Numbered from the stretch's first letter, positions 1 through 7,330 are shown. The stretch: DNA of 16,485 nucleotides from JBBRHF01 sp038223055 (GCA_038223055.1 JBBRHF010000085.1:1-16485), one strand, 5' to 3'. A program made the numbers and translations. The notes: a model not told the origin generated them from the sequence alone.

Positions 1-416
1 CGATGACCCGTTTCATCTTCAGCGGCCGCCCGGCCCAGCCGCCGCTGCCCAGCGGCCGGGACAAGACCTCGCTGGTGGCCTTCATCGCGGAGGACCATCC
101 GGGGGCGCTGCTGGAGGTGCTGACCGAGTTCAGCGTGCGCGGGGTCAACCTGACCTGGATCGAGTCGCGGCCGACCGGGCAGCGGCTGGGGCGCTATTGC
201 TTCTCGATCGACTGCGAGGGCCACGTGGACGATGCCCGGGTCGGCGAGGCGCTGATGGGGCTGCGGCGGGTTTGCCCGGACGTGCGTTTCCTAGGTTCCT
301 ATCCCCGCGCCGACGAGCCGGTCGAGGGAGTCGCGCACCCGTCCGACGAGGAGGCCGACCGGGGCTATCGCGACGCCGCCGCCTGGCTGGGGCGCATCCG
401 CGACGGCCGCCCGTAG
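1..416 (+). CDS. pheA: Prephenate dehydratase, C-terminal ACT domain (5' truncated)
   Basis: This is the 3' end of prephenate dehydratase, which converts prephenate to phenylpyruvate in phenylalanine biosynthesis. Only the regulatory ACT domain and tail lie in the window. The visible part opens with MTRF, matching the TRF strand at the catalytic/ACT junction, so the Met at base 3 is an internal residue and not the start. The ACT domain follows (SLVAFIAEDHPGALLEVL, then NLTWIESRP). GAL and ESRP are the motifs known to bind phenylalanine for feedback inhibition, and both are intact, so the enzyme should be allosterically regulated. A tail of about 35 residues after FLGSYPRA is acidic, then basic. 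The TAG stop lies 22 bp from the end of the convergent lipid kinase gene, with no clear hairpin between. pheA close to serS is a familiar actinobacterial order. The family call is firm. Confidence 0.92.
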   Translation, partial: MTRFIFSGRPAQPPLPSGRDKTSLVAFIAEDHPGALLEVLTEFSVRGVNLTWIESRPTGQRLGRYCFSIDCEGHVDDARVGEALMGLRRVCPDVRFLGSYPRADEPVEGVAHPSDEEADRGYRDAAAWLGRIRDGRP

Positions 417-438
417 CTGCCGATAGCAACGCCAGCCG

Positions 439-1308
439 TCAGGGCTTGACCCGCACGACGAGCGCGGCCTGCTCGACCTCGATGTCCAGGGTGGTGCCGT
501 CATCGATCAGGTCGCCGTCGAGCTGGCGGGGCTGCGGACGGGACGCCTCGATCACGATGTGCTTGCCCCGGAACCGCTCGAGCCGCCGGTCCGGCTTGTG
601 GCCCCGGGTCAGGACGCGCCCGGCCACCCAGGCCCAGTCGAGCAGCCCGCCCGGCGCGAGAAGTACGACGTCGAGCAGGCCGTCGTCGGGTTGCGCGTCC
701 GGCAGCAGGGGCACGCCGGCCTGCAGCCGTCCCACGTTGCCGACGACGACGGTGCGCACCCGGCGGTGCTGCACCTCCTGCTCGTCGATGGTCACCTTGA
801 CCCGGATGCCGCGCCCGCGCAGGTGCTTGGCTCCGGACACGACGTAGGCCGGCCAGCCGACCATCTTCTTCAGTCCCTCGGGGGCGTCGCGCATGATCGC
901 CGCGTCGAACCCGAGGCCGGCCATGACGACGAACTTGTGGCCATCGACGGCCGCGACGTCGATGCGCCGGTCGCGGCCCGACGTACCGATGCGCAGCGAG
1001 GCGTCCTCGTCGTCCAGGGGCAGCCCGAGGTTGCGGGCCAGCAGGTTTCCGGTGCCGGCGGGAAGGATCGCCATCGGCACCTCCGTTCCGGCGAGCGCGG
1101 TCGCCGCCGCCATCACGGTGCCGTCCCCGCCGCACACGAAGACGACCACGCAACCTTCGCTGACGGCTTCCTCGGCCATGCCCGCACCGGGGTCGTCCTC
1201 GCTGGTCTCGAGCCAGAGCGGCTCCTCCCAGCCGGCCCGGGCCATGAAGGCGCCGACGCGGCGCTGCAGACCCGCAAGGTCACCGACCTTCGTGGGGTTG
1301 TAGACCAT
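439..1308 (-). CDS. Diacylglycerol kinase/YegS-type lipid kinase
   Basis: A lipid kinase of 289 residues with the DAGK catalytic fold, which transfers phosphate from ATP to a lipid hydroxyl such as diacylglycerol. The nucleotide-binding GGDGT motif is at residues 60-64 and PAGTGN at 83-88, followed by LARNLGLP. The C-terminal half (VVVGNVGRLQAGVPLLPDAQPDDGLLD and QLDGD) matches the second beta-sandwich domain of this family. I chose the ATG at 1308 because MVYNPTK is the usual family N-terminus; the frame is open upstream, but that stretch is antisense or shadow of the PAP2 gene. The gene starts 11 bp after the upstream PAP2 stop, with a purine-rich AGGGCG between them, so the two are very likely cotranscribed. 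The exact lipid substrate cannot be read from the sequence. Length and motifs are normal for the family. Confidence 0.9.
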   Translation of the reverse strand: MVYNPTKVGDLAGLQRRVGAFMARAGWEEPLWLETSEDDPGAGMAEEAVSEGCVVVFVCGGDGTVMAAATALAGTEVPMAILPAGTGNLLARNLGLPLDDEDASLRIGTSGRDRRIDVAAVDGHKFVVMAGLGFDAAIMRDAPEGLKKMVGWPAYVVSGAKHLRGRGIRVKVTIDEQEVQHRRVRTVVVGNVGRLQAGVPLLPDAQPDDGLLDVVLLAPGGLLDWAWVAGRVLTRGHKPDRRLERFRGKHIVIEASRPQPRQLDGDLIDDGTTLDIEVEQAALVVRVKP

Positions 1309-1319
1309 CGCGGCGCGCC

Positions 1320-2024
1320 CTATGACATCCCCCTCTCCGCGGGGACTCGGGAAGGGTCCAGGCGAGCACCGCCTCGCCAGCCGTGACCGAGCACGGCGAA
1401 GCTCGCGATCGTGATCGCGGACAGGCCGTTGAGGTAGGCGCCGGCGATGTCGGTCGGGTGGTGCATGCCGCGGTAGAGGCGGCTGTAGGCCACGAAGATC
1501 GGCACGGCGATGAGCAGGGTCAGGCCTACGATCTTGATGGCGCGGTTGCGGACGTACCACGCCACCAGCAGCGCGCTCGCGATGAACAGTGCCGTCGAGG
1601 CTCCGGTGTGCCCCGACGGGAAGCTCGAGGTCGGCGGGGATTTGTCCAGCCGCTTGACGCTCGGCCGGTGCCGCGAGATGACCAGCGTGGTGGCCAGGAA
1701 CACCAGCGCCTGACCCGACACGGCCAGCACCAGGAAGGTGGACTCGTTCCACCGCTTGAACGCCAGCCGCAGCCCCACCGCGACGACGAGCATTGCGCCG
1801 ATGATGGCCATCGTGTTGCCGAGGCCGCTGCCCCAGTAGGTGATGTCGTTGAGCGTCGGGTCCCGGTGGGCGGCGAGGGTCGTGTTGACCTTGTTCTCGA
1901 CGGTGATGAGCGAGGAGTGGTTCAGGACCTTGGTGAGCAGCAGGCCCAGGCCCGCCATCACCGCCCACAGCGCGGCCAGCATAAGGACGACGCGAGCCGT
2001 GATGCGTCCGATCTTGGTGATCAT
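1320..2024 (-). CDS. PAP2-family membrane phosphatase (copy nearest the lipid kinase)
   Basis: A 234-residue polytopic membrane protein of the PAP2/undecaprenyl-diphosphatase superfamily, which removes phosphate from lipid phosphates or pyrophosphates at the membrane. Hydrophobic segments lie near residues 9-31, 69-88, 97-116, 141-157, 165-180 and 200-213. The catalytic motifs are SRHRP (117-121), FPSGH (135-139) and SRLYRGMHHPTD (181-192), giving the nucleophilic His188 and its Asp192 partner. The lysine normally seven residues before the motif I arginine is Thr113 here; as far as I recall, some actinobacterial subfamilies also lack it. The ATG at 2024 is 9 bp after the stop of the upstream PAP2 gene, and the lipid kinase follows 11 bp downstream, so this is the middle gene of an operon. 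The substrate is not determinable; phosphatidate and undecaprenyl pyrophosphate are both possible. Confidence 0.88.
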   Translation of the reverse strand: MITKIGRITARVVLMLAALWAVMAGLGLLLTKVLNHSSLITVENKVNTTLAAHRDPTLNDITYWGSGLGNTMAIIGAMLVVAVGLRLAFKRWNESTFLVLAVSGQALVFLATTLVISRHRPSVKRLDKSPPTSSFPSGHTGASTALFIASALLVAWYVRNRAIKIVGLTLLIAVPIFVAYSRLYRGMHHPTDIAGAYLNGLSAITIASFAVLGHGWRGGARLDPSRVPAERGMS

Positions 2025-2033
2025 CTGCGCACG

Positions 2034-2801
2034 CTACCCGCTCCGGCGACCGGTGGGGCCGTCGTCATCGTCCCCGGCCATGGCGTGTTCCGCCTCGGGG
2101 TCAACACCCTCGGAGGTGTCGGCCGGAGCTATCCCCTCCTCGCGGCGCCAGATCGCGAAGGCCGCGGTGGTCGCCGCGAGGCACGCGGCCGCGACGACCC
2201 AGCCGGCGAGGACGTCGCTCACGTAGTGCACCCCCAGCGCCACCCGGTCCACGCCGGTGACGAGCACGAGCAACCCACCCACCCCGTACGCCGCGGCGCG
2301 CGCGGCCCCGTGCAGCACCGGCAGGAACACCAGGATCAGCACCCCCACGCACAGCAGCGAGTTCAACGCGTGGCCGCTGGGAAAGCTTGTCCCGTTGGCG
2401 TGTGCGATCGGGTCGGGCAGGCTCGGTCGGGCCCGCGCGACCACGAGCTTGAGCACCACGCCGAGCGCCCCACCCAGCACGGTCGTCACCGCCGCCCACA
2501 GGGCGAGCCGCCGCGCGCCCCGGTGCCACAGCCAGACGACCACGGCGAGGACGATCAGCCGGAAGGTCCACGGCTGCAGCCCGGTCGCGATGGCATCGAG
2601 GGGACCGACCCAGCCATGCTCGCGGGCGAGGGCCGTGAGCCGGTTCGCGGCGCTGACGTCGAGGCGCTCGAGCGGCTCCCACTGGCCTTCGACCAGAACC
2701 AGCAGCAGCGTGAACGGGACCGCGACGAGGAACGCGGCGACCGCGCCCAGCACGAGCCGGCCGCTGAGGCGGCGGGCGGCACGGTCGGTGGGGTGAGGCA
2801 C
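2034..2801 (-). CDS. PAP2-family membrane phosphatase (first gene of the lipid cluster)
   Basis: A second PAP2 phosphatase, 255 residues from the GTG at 2801. Membrane segments lie near 15-37, 80-92, 100-117, 146-163, 169-183 and 197-214. The full motif set is present: K118 followed by R125-P126 (KLVVARARP), FPSGH (140-144), and R186 with H192 and D196 (VDRVALGVHYVSD). The acidic tail DDDD near the C-terminus is cytoplasmic or disordered. No ATG fits the start; the GTG at 2801 is the only common start codon between the upstream divergent gene and the first hydrophobic helix, and the frame is open further back only through antisense of serS. It diverges from serS across 42 bp and ends 9 bp before the next PAP2 gene. 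The two PAP2 proteins are clearly different paralogues, not a recent duplication. Confidence 0.85.
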   Translation of the reverse strand: MPHPTDRAARRLSGRLVLGAVAAFLVAVPFTLLLVLVEGQWEPLERLDVSAANRLTALAREHGWVGPLDAIATGLQPWTFRLIVLAVVVWLWHRGARRLALWAAVTTVLGGALGVVLKLVVARARPSLPDPIAHANGTSFPSGHALNSLLCVGVLILVFLPVLHGAARAAAYGVGGLLVLVTGVDRVALGVHYVSDVLAGWVVAAACLAATTAAFAIWRREEGIAPADTSEGVDPEAEHAMAGDDDDGPTGRRSG

Positions 2802-2843
2802 CGGGTGGGTATACCCCGTCGCGGGTCTGGCTACCCTCGGGGC
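2802..2843. promoter_or_regulatory. Divergent promoter region, PAP2/serS
   Basis: Only 42 bp separate the two divergent starts. On the plus strand TACCCT (2832-2837) sits 6 bp before the serS ATG, the spacing expected of a -10 box for a leaderless transcript. On the minus strand TATACC (2813-2808) sits 6 bp before the PAP2 GTG, inside a perfect 10-bp palindrome GGGTATACCC (2807-2816). Neither start has a ribosome binding site. No strong -35 boxes are visible, and each would overlap the opposite promoter. This is pattern-based inference. Confidence 0.4.
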
Positions 2844-4115
2844 ATGCTCGACCCCCGCATCGTCCGAGATGACCCCGAGTCCGTCCGGGCCTCCCAGCGT
2901 GCCCGCGGGGAGGACGACTCGCTGGTCGACGCCGTCCTGGCCGCCGATCGCACCCGCCGCGACGCGATCGCCCACTACGACCGGATCCGGGCCGAGCAGA
3001 AGTCCCTGGGCCGGCGGGTCGCGCAGGTCACCGGCGAGGAGAAGGCGGCCCTGCTGGCCCATAGCAAGGACCTCTCGGCCCAGGTGAAGGTGGCCGAGGC
3101 CGCGCAGGTCGCCGGCGACGCGGCCTACGACGAGCTCATGGGCCGGCTGTCCAACGTCGTCGAGGACGGCGTCCCGGCCGGGGGCGAGAACGACGCCCGG
3201 GTGCTCGAACACATCGGGACACCACCGGAGTTCGACTTCGAGCCGCGTGACCACCTCGAGCTGGGCCAGTTGCTCGGCGCCATCGACACCGAGCGCGGAG
3301 TCAAGGTGTCGGGGGCGCGCTTCTACTACCTCACGGGGGTCGGCGCCCTGCTCCAGCTCGCGATGCTGAACCTCGCGATGGCCCAGGCGGTCGAGGCGGG
3401 GTTCATCCCCGTCGTACCCCCGGTGCTCGTCAAGCCCGCCGCCATGGAGGGCACGGGGTTCCTCGGCCAGGCCGCGGAGAACGTCTACCGGCTGCCGGAC
3501 GAGGACCTTTACCTCGTGGGCACCTCGGAGGTTCCGCTCGCGGCCTACCACATGGACGAGGTGCTCGACGCCGCGTCGCTGCCGCTGCGTTACGCTGGCT
3601 GGTCGACCTGCTTCCGGCGGGAGGCCGGCACCTACGGCAAGGACACCCGCGGCATCCTGCGGGTGCACCAGTTCGACAAGATCGAGATGTTCTCTTACTG
3701 CGCGCCCGAGGACGCCCAGGCCGAGCATCAGCGGCTGCTCGGGTGGGAGAAGGAGATGCTGGCCAAGGTCGAGGTGCCCTACCGCGTCGTCGACATCGCC
3801 GCGGGCGACCTCGGGTCCTCGGCCGCACGCAAGTACGACTGTGAGGCGTGGGTGCCGACCCAGGGCCGCTACCGGGAGCTGACGTCCACCTCCAACTGCA
3901 CCCAGTTCCAGTCGCGCCGGCTGCGGATCCGGATGCGCGACGCCGATGGCGTGCGGCCGCTCGCGACGCTCAACGGCACGCTGGCGACCACCCGCTGGAT
4001 CGTGGCAATTCTGGAGAACCATCAGCAAGCCGACGGGTCGGTGGTCGTGCCGGCGGCGATGCGGCCGTTCCTCGGTGGCCGCGAGGTGCTCGAGCCGGTC
4101 GCGCGCACGCCGTGA
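2844..4115 (+). CDS. serS: Serine--tRNA ligase
   Basis: Cytoplasmic class II aminoacyl-tRNA synthetase that charges tRNA-Ser (and tRNA-Sec, if present) with serine. It has 423 residues, normal for bacterial SerRS. The N-terminal MLDPRIVRDDPESVRAS begins the tRNA-binding coiled-coil arm, roughly residues 30-105, rich in charged heptads. The catalytic core shows the GTSEVPLAAYH segment, motif 2 (CFRREAGTYGKDTRGILRVHQF), ELTSTSNCTQFQSRR, and motif 3 (NGTLATTRWIVAILENHQ). Start at ATG 2844: it matches the family N-terminus and has no Shine-Dalgarno, but a TANNNT box lies 6 bp upstream, suggesting a leaderless mRNA. The stop TGA overlaps the GTG of the next gene (GTGA), so the downstream aldolase-like and HAD genes are probably expressed from the same transcript. 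No T-box or other leader is possible in the short upstream space. Confidence 0.97.
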   Translation: MLDPRIVRDDPESVRASQRARGEDDSLVDAVLAADRTRRDAIAHYDRIRAEQKSLGRRVAQVTGEEKAALLAHSKDLSAQVKVAEAAQVAGDAAYDELMGRLSNVVEDGVPAGGENDARVLEHIGTPPEFDFEPRDHLELGQLLGAIDTERGVKVSGARFYYLTGVGALLQLAMLNLAMAQAVEAGFIPVVPPVLVKPAAMEGTGFLGQAAENVYRLPDEDLYLVGTSEVPLAAYHMDEVLDAASLPLRYAGWSTCFRREAGTYGKDTRGILRVHQFDKIEMFSYCAPEDAQAEHQRLLGWEKEMLAKVEVPYRVVDIAAGDLGSSAARKYDCEAWVPTQGRYRELTSTSNCTQFQSRRLRIRMRDADGVRPLATLNGTLATTRWIVAILENHQQADGSVVVPAAMRPFLGGREVLEPVARTP

Positions 4116-4976
4116 CGGCCGAGCCACCCCACGACGCCCAGCTGACCGACGACGAGCTCGCCGCCCGCTGCACCCGGTTCCTGCGCTGGCCGGGACGGAT
4201 CCACCACCGCGGCCGGCTGGGCCAGCTTGTCGCGGCGATGCCCGACATCGACCCCGACCTCTACGGCGACGGCGGCGTGGTGACCGAGCTTGAGGGCGAG
4301 GTGGCCGCGCTGCTCGGCAAGCCGGCCGCGGTGTTCATGCCCAGTGGCACGATGGCCCAGCAGATCGCGCTGCGCATCCACGCCGACGCCCGGCACCGGC
4401 GGGTCGTCGCGTTCCACCCGACGAGCCACCTGGAGCTGCACGAGGGCGGGGCCCCTACCACCGGCTGCACGGGCTGGTCGGTCGCCCGGTCGGCGACGCG
4501 CGCCGGCTGGTCACGCAAGGGCCTGGGTGGCCTGTCCGGCTGCTGTCTGCTCGGCTCCGAGGCGGTGATCGCGCAGGCCCGGGAGTGGCGGTCGCGCCAC
4601 GGCGGGACGCTGTTCGCCTTGTGGCCCTATGCCGCGAGCGCGCTGCTCGGCCTGCGCGAGCAACTGCCGCTCATGCCGACGTACGTCGATCACGCGGTCG
4701 CCATCGCCGCCGAACTGGGCCAGATCGAGGGGGTCGAGGTCATCCCCGACCCGCCGCAGACGCCGATGATGCACCTGGATCTGACCGTCTCGGCCGATGT
4801 GCTCGAGGCCGCGGCGCGCCGCCTGGCGCGCGAGGAGGGTGTCTGGACCTGGCCGCGGTCTTCCCCACCGACGCCCCGTCGCGCCAGCGGGTGGAGCTCG
4901 CGGTGGGCGCCGGGACGATGGAGTTCACCCCCGCCGACGTACGCCGCCTGGTCCAGCGGCTCATCGCCCCGGCGGG

Positions 4977-5050
4977 GGACGGTCCGGCGGGGACGGTCCG
5001 GCCGAGGACGGTCCGGCAGAGGACGGTCCGGCAGAGGACGGTCCGGCGCG
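4977..5050 (+). repeat. 15-bp tandem repeat, five copies
   Basis: Five near-identical copies of a unit of the form GGACGGTCCGGCAGA, at 4977-4990 (14 bp, one G short), 4991-5005, 5006-5020, 5021-5035 and 5036-5050. In the frame that ends at the GTGA overlap it encodes (E)DGPA repeats. The unit length is a multiple of three, so copy-number change keeps frame, but the short first unit breaks it. It forms the end of the aldolase-like gene directly before the HAD start. Confidence 0.85.
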
Positions 5051-5051
5051 A

Positions 5052-5057
5052 GACAAT
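5052..5057 (+). promoter_or_regulatory. Possible -10 box for a leaderless HAD transcript
   Basis: GACAAT lies 5 bp before the GTG start of the HAD gene, and no ribosome binding site has proper spacing. The match to TANNNT is imperfect at the first base and no -35 is evident, because the upstream bases are the 15-bp repeat. A similar box (CACAAT) precedes the GTG of the MpaB gene at the other end of the window. Confidence 0.25.
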
Positions 5058-5062
5058 GGAGC

Positions 5063-5917
5063 GTGACCCGCCCCCCGACCAGCCCCCCGACGAGCCCGCT
5101 GACCCGCCCTCCATCCCGCCCGCTGCCCCGTCTTGTCGCCACTGATCTCGACGGCACGATCGTGCCGTGGGACGGGATCATCAGCGACCGGACGGTCGCG
5201 GCCCTGCGGGCGCTGGAGGCACGGGGAGTGCCGGTCGTGTTCGCGACCGGGCGACCGCCGCGGTGGATGGCGGAGGTCGCCGAGCGCACCGGCCACACGG
5301 GGTTGGCCGTGTGCGCGAATGGCGCGGTGCTCTACGACCTGCACACCGAGACGGTCGTGCGGGAGTTCCCGCTGGCTCAGGAGGTCGGGCTTGAGCTCGC
5401 CCGGCGGCTGCGCGCAGCGGTCCCGGAGGTGTTCTTCGCGATCGAGACCGCCGAGGGGTTCGCGCACGAGCCGGGCTACCCGGCGACCTGGGATGTCGGG
5501 ACCGCCGATCGCGTCGACGCGATCGAAGCGATCTACGGCCAGGCGGCCGTGACCAAGTTGCTGGTCCGCCACGAGGGCATGGACGCCGACGCGCTGCTCG
5601 CGGCCGCGCACGAGGCGGTCGGGGCCGCCGTCGCCGAACTGACCCACTCATCGGTCTCGGGACTGCTGGAGATCTCCGCGACGGGGGTGTCCAAGGCGTC
5701 CACGCTGGCGCTGGTCTGCGCCGAGCTCGGAGTCGATGCCAGCGAGGTCATCGCGTTCGGCGACATGCCCAACGACCTGCCGATGCTGGCGTGGGCAGGC
5801 ACGTCCTACGCCATGACCGGGGGTCACCCCGAGGTGCTCGCGGCCGTCTCGCGCCGGGCTCGCTCGGTCGAGGCCGACGGGGTGGCCCGCGTGCTCGAGT
5901 CGGTCTTCGACCTGTAG
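5063..5917 (+). CDS. Cof-type HAD-IIB phosphatase
   Basis: Soluble HAD-superfamily hydrolase, 284 residues from the GTG at 5063, of the Cof/YidA-like group that dephosphorylates small phosphorylated metabolites. Motif I is DLDGT (Asp28 nucleophile, Asp30 acid/base), motif II is FATGRPP (Thr62), motif III is the lysine in GVSKAST, and motif IV is GDMPNDLPML. The long stretch between motifs II and III fits the C2 cap of subfamily IIB. The first 18 or so residues are Pro/Thr/Ser-rich (TRPPTSPPTSPLTRPP) and not part of the fold; no other common start codon exists before motif I, so the GTG is the best choice. It overlaps the presumed TGA of the aldolase remnant by GTGA, the same coupling seen between serS and that gene. 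The substrate cannot be predicted. A strong hairpin follows the stop codon. Confidence 0.9.
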   Translation: MTRPPTSPPTSPLTRPPSRPLPRLVATDLDGTIVPWDGIISDRTVAALRALEARGVPVVFATGRPPRWMAEVAERTGHTGLAVCANGAVLYDLHTETVVREFPLAQEVGLELARRLRAAVPEVFFAIETAEGFAHEPGYPATWDVGTADRVDAIEAIYGQAAVTKLLVRHEGMDADALLAAAHEAVGAAVAELTHSSVSGLLEISATGVSKASTLALVCAELGVDASEVIAFGDMPNDLPMLAWAGTSYAMTGGHPEVLAAVSRRARSVEADGVARVLESVFDL

Positions 5918-5934
5918 CCGCGCTCCGGGCCGGC

Positions 5935-5996
5935 GACAGCACAGCGGCCGGCGCGCGAGCACCGGCCGCTGTGCCGTCAGGATGCGCTGTGCTGTC
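5935..5996. terminator. Bidirectional terminator with two overlapping stem options
   Basis: A 13-bp perfect GC-rich stem (5939-5951 with 5962-5974, 10-nt loop) lies between the convergent HAD and TIGR03118 genes. A second, 12-bp perfect pairing is possible between 5935-5946 and 5985-5996. The two share their left arm and exclude each other, and the second reaches into the stop codon of the minus-strand gene. There is no T-tract on either strand, which is common for actinobacterial terminators. Confidence 0.7.
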
Positions 5997-7221
5997 AGGG
6001 GTTGCCGCGACCCACGGGTTTGATGAGACCGACGAGACCATGGGAGTAGCCGTCGTCGCCGAAGCCGCCCGGCGCGCTGCCGATGCCAGCCGAGAACAAC
6101 AGCGTATGCGGCGTGCCAATCGTCCCGTTGCCGAACGCGAGCCCCCAGAGGCCCGGGTTGACGATCGCGTCGCCGTGCGCGTCGCTGACGGTGCCGAGCA
6201 GGTGCCCGTTGCGGCGGTTGAAGGCGTTGATCGTTCCGCTGTTGACATTGATGACGCCGTTTGCATCCTGGGCGCCGACGTTGCCGACGAGCAGCGCGCC
6301 ACCGAAGTCGCCCCAGTCAGCGGGTGCGATCGTCATGCCCCATGGACCCGCCAACGGACTGCCGGTGACGAGGCGCTTGAGGAACTTGCCTTCTCGGTTG
6401 AAGACGCTCAGGGCGTCGCCGGTGCCATCGGCAGAGGTGTAGGTCACGTAGACGCGTCCCTTGAGGAAGGCGACGTTGTAGGGCACCAGTCCGTCCGAGT
6501 CCGGGTCGACGAAGGCGCCGGGCAGGTCGAGCCGATTGAAGGCCGCGTCGTAGATGTCGACGGTGGCGGTGACCCCGTCTGAGAGCGAACCGACCGCGAC
6601 GAGGCGTGGTCCGGAGGTGCCGGACTTGCCGGGCTCCGCGGGCTCGCCGGGCTCCCCCGGCACCAGAGCGAGACCGAAGTGGAACGCGCCGTCTCGGCTT
6701 GCCTTGGTGGCAGCGGTGATGGTCGGGGGAGGGTTGCTGGCGTTGCTCCACCCGGTCACCTCAGCCACCGCGTCCGTGCCGGCCTCGTTGACGACGACTT
6801 CGTTGAAAAGGAACCGGGCCGGCGCCATCACGCCGCGCTGATCTACCACGAAGCTGTCCGTGGGGTTGAACACCATGCCGGTCGGCGAGGACGCCGTCAC
6901 CTCGAGCGGCACCTTGGTGAACGGCTCCTTCCCGTTGGCACCCTTGTATAGGGTGATCTTCGTGAGCAGGTCGGCCGGCGCCGGCACGCACGTCTCGCAG
7001 AGATCGGCAAGAGCCGGATTGAAGTTGTTGTTCACCCACAGCGGCGTCGTGGGTCCGAGCGCGATCCCCCAAGGGTTCTTGACCTCCGGGTCGACGACGA
7101 TCGGATGCGTGCTTTCGAGGTCTGACACCAGGTTGACCTGCCGGAAGGCGTCCTTGCGGTCATGGCCGCCGGTCGCGGCGTCGGCGGCGCCCGAGGTGGC
7201 GCCAATCGTCGCAACGGTCAA
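5995..7221 (-). CDS. TIGR03118-family secreted protein, start disrupted by a frameshift
   Basis: An extracytoplasmic protein resembling the TIGR03118 family, probably a beta-propeller, of unknown function. Typical family segments are FRQVNLVSDL, NPWGIALGPTTPLWVNNN, PTGMVFNPTDSF, GPWGMTIAPADWGDFGGALLVGNVG and NPGLWGLAFGNG. As it stands the longest frame can only begin at a TTG (7221) inside the hydrophobic segment. The natural start is ATG 7330: it has a strong GGGGAG ribosome site 6 bp upstream (7337-7342) and encodes a basic n-region (RWQRKSLRGAGVL). Removing one T at 7232-7233 joins it exactly to AVALTVATIGATSGAADA, a complete signal peptide. So a one-base insertion, real or from sequencing, probably breaks the gene. 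A Gly-Glu-Pro-rich loop (about 6608-6660) interrupts the propeller. Codon choice is less GC-rich than its neighbours, hinting at later acquisition. Confidence 0.8.
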   Translation of the reverse strand: MTVATIGATSGAADAATGGHDRKDAFRQVNLVSDLESTHPIVVDPEVKNPWGIALGPTTPLWVNNNFNPALADLCETCVPAPADLLTKITLYKGANGKEPFTKVPLEVTASSPTGMVFNPTDSFVVDQRGVMAPARFLFNEVVVNEAGTDAVAEVTGWSNASNPPPTITAATKASRDGAFHFGLALVPGEPGEPAEPGKSGTSGPRLVAVGSLSDGVTATVDIYDAAFNRLDLPGAFVDPDSDGLVPYNVAFLKGRVYVTYTSADGTGDALSVFNREGKFLKRLVTGSPLAGPWGMTIAPADWGDFGGALLVGNVGAQDANGVINVNSGTINAFNRRNGHLLGTVSDAHGDAIVNPGLWGLAFGNGTIGTPHTLLFSAGIGSAPGGFGDDGYSHGLVGLIKPVGRGNP

Positions 7222-7330
7222 CGCGACAGCTAAGAACTCCTGCGCCCCGAAGGGATTTCCGCTGCCACCTGGTGACCCTCGGTCCAGATCTTGCGGTAGG
7301 GCTCGTTGCGGACTTGCGTGGTGCTGTCAT

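Larger units (their letters stand above)
4112..5066 (+). pseudogene. Threonine aldolase-like PLP enzyme, frameshifted and internally deleted
   Basis: Remnant of a fold-type I PLP lyase of the threonine aldolase/beta-eliminating lyase family. The N-terminal part (GRLGQLVAAMP, LYGDGGVVTELEGEVAALLGKPAAVFMPSGTMAQQ) and the middle part (KGLGGLSGCCLLGSE, HGGTLFALWPYAASALLGLREQLPLMPTY) are well conserved, and the PLP lysine context KGLGG is present. The gene is damaged in several places. Two extra C's near 4454 shift the frame, so YHRLHGLVGRPVGDARRLVT is readable only in another frame. About 85-90 residues expected before KGLGG, including the HLDGAR cofactor-binding segment, are missing at about 4515. 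A base is missing near 4854 (AVFPTDAPSRQRVELAVGAG continues out of frame). A G5-to-G4 change at 4989-4992 shifts it again. The restored frame ends in DGPARDNGA with a TGA overlapping the HAD start. As read, one frame stays open into the HAD gene, which could be mistaken for a fusion. Activity is very unlikely. Confidence 0.7.

Noticed and set aside
1383..2843. Long plus-strand open frame upstream of and in frame with serS
   Set aside because: It is antisense to the two PAP2 genes, is rich in Arg/His/Gln/Gly with no family resemblance, and the SerRS N-terminus is complete from ATG 2844.
2802..4127. Minus-strand open frame over serS continuous with the PAP2 gene
   Set aside because: High-GC shadow frame antisense to a well-conserved synthetase; PAP2 homology begins only after the GTG at 2801.
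4112..5917. Aldolase-HAD fusion protein suggested by one continuous frame
   Set aside because: The frame stays open only because of the indels. After 4855 it no longer encodes aldolase sequence, and the HAD gene has its own GTG start with a GTGA overlap to the restored aldolase end.
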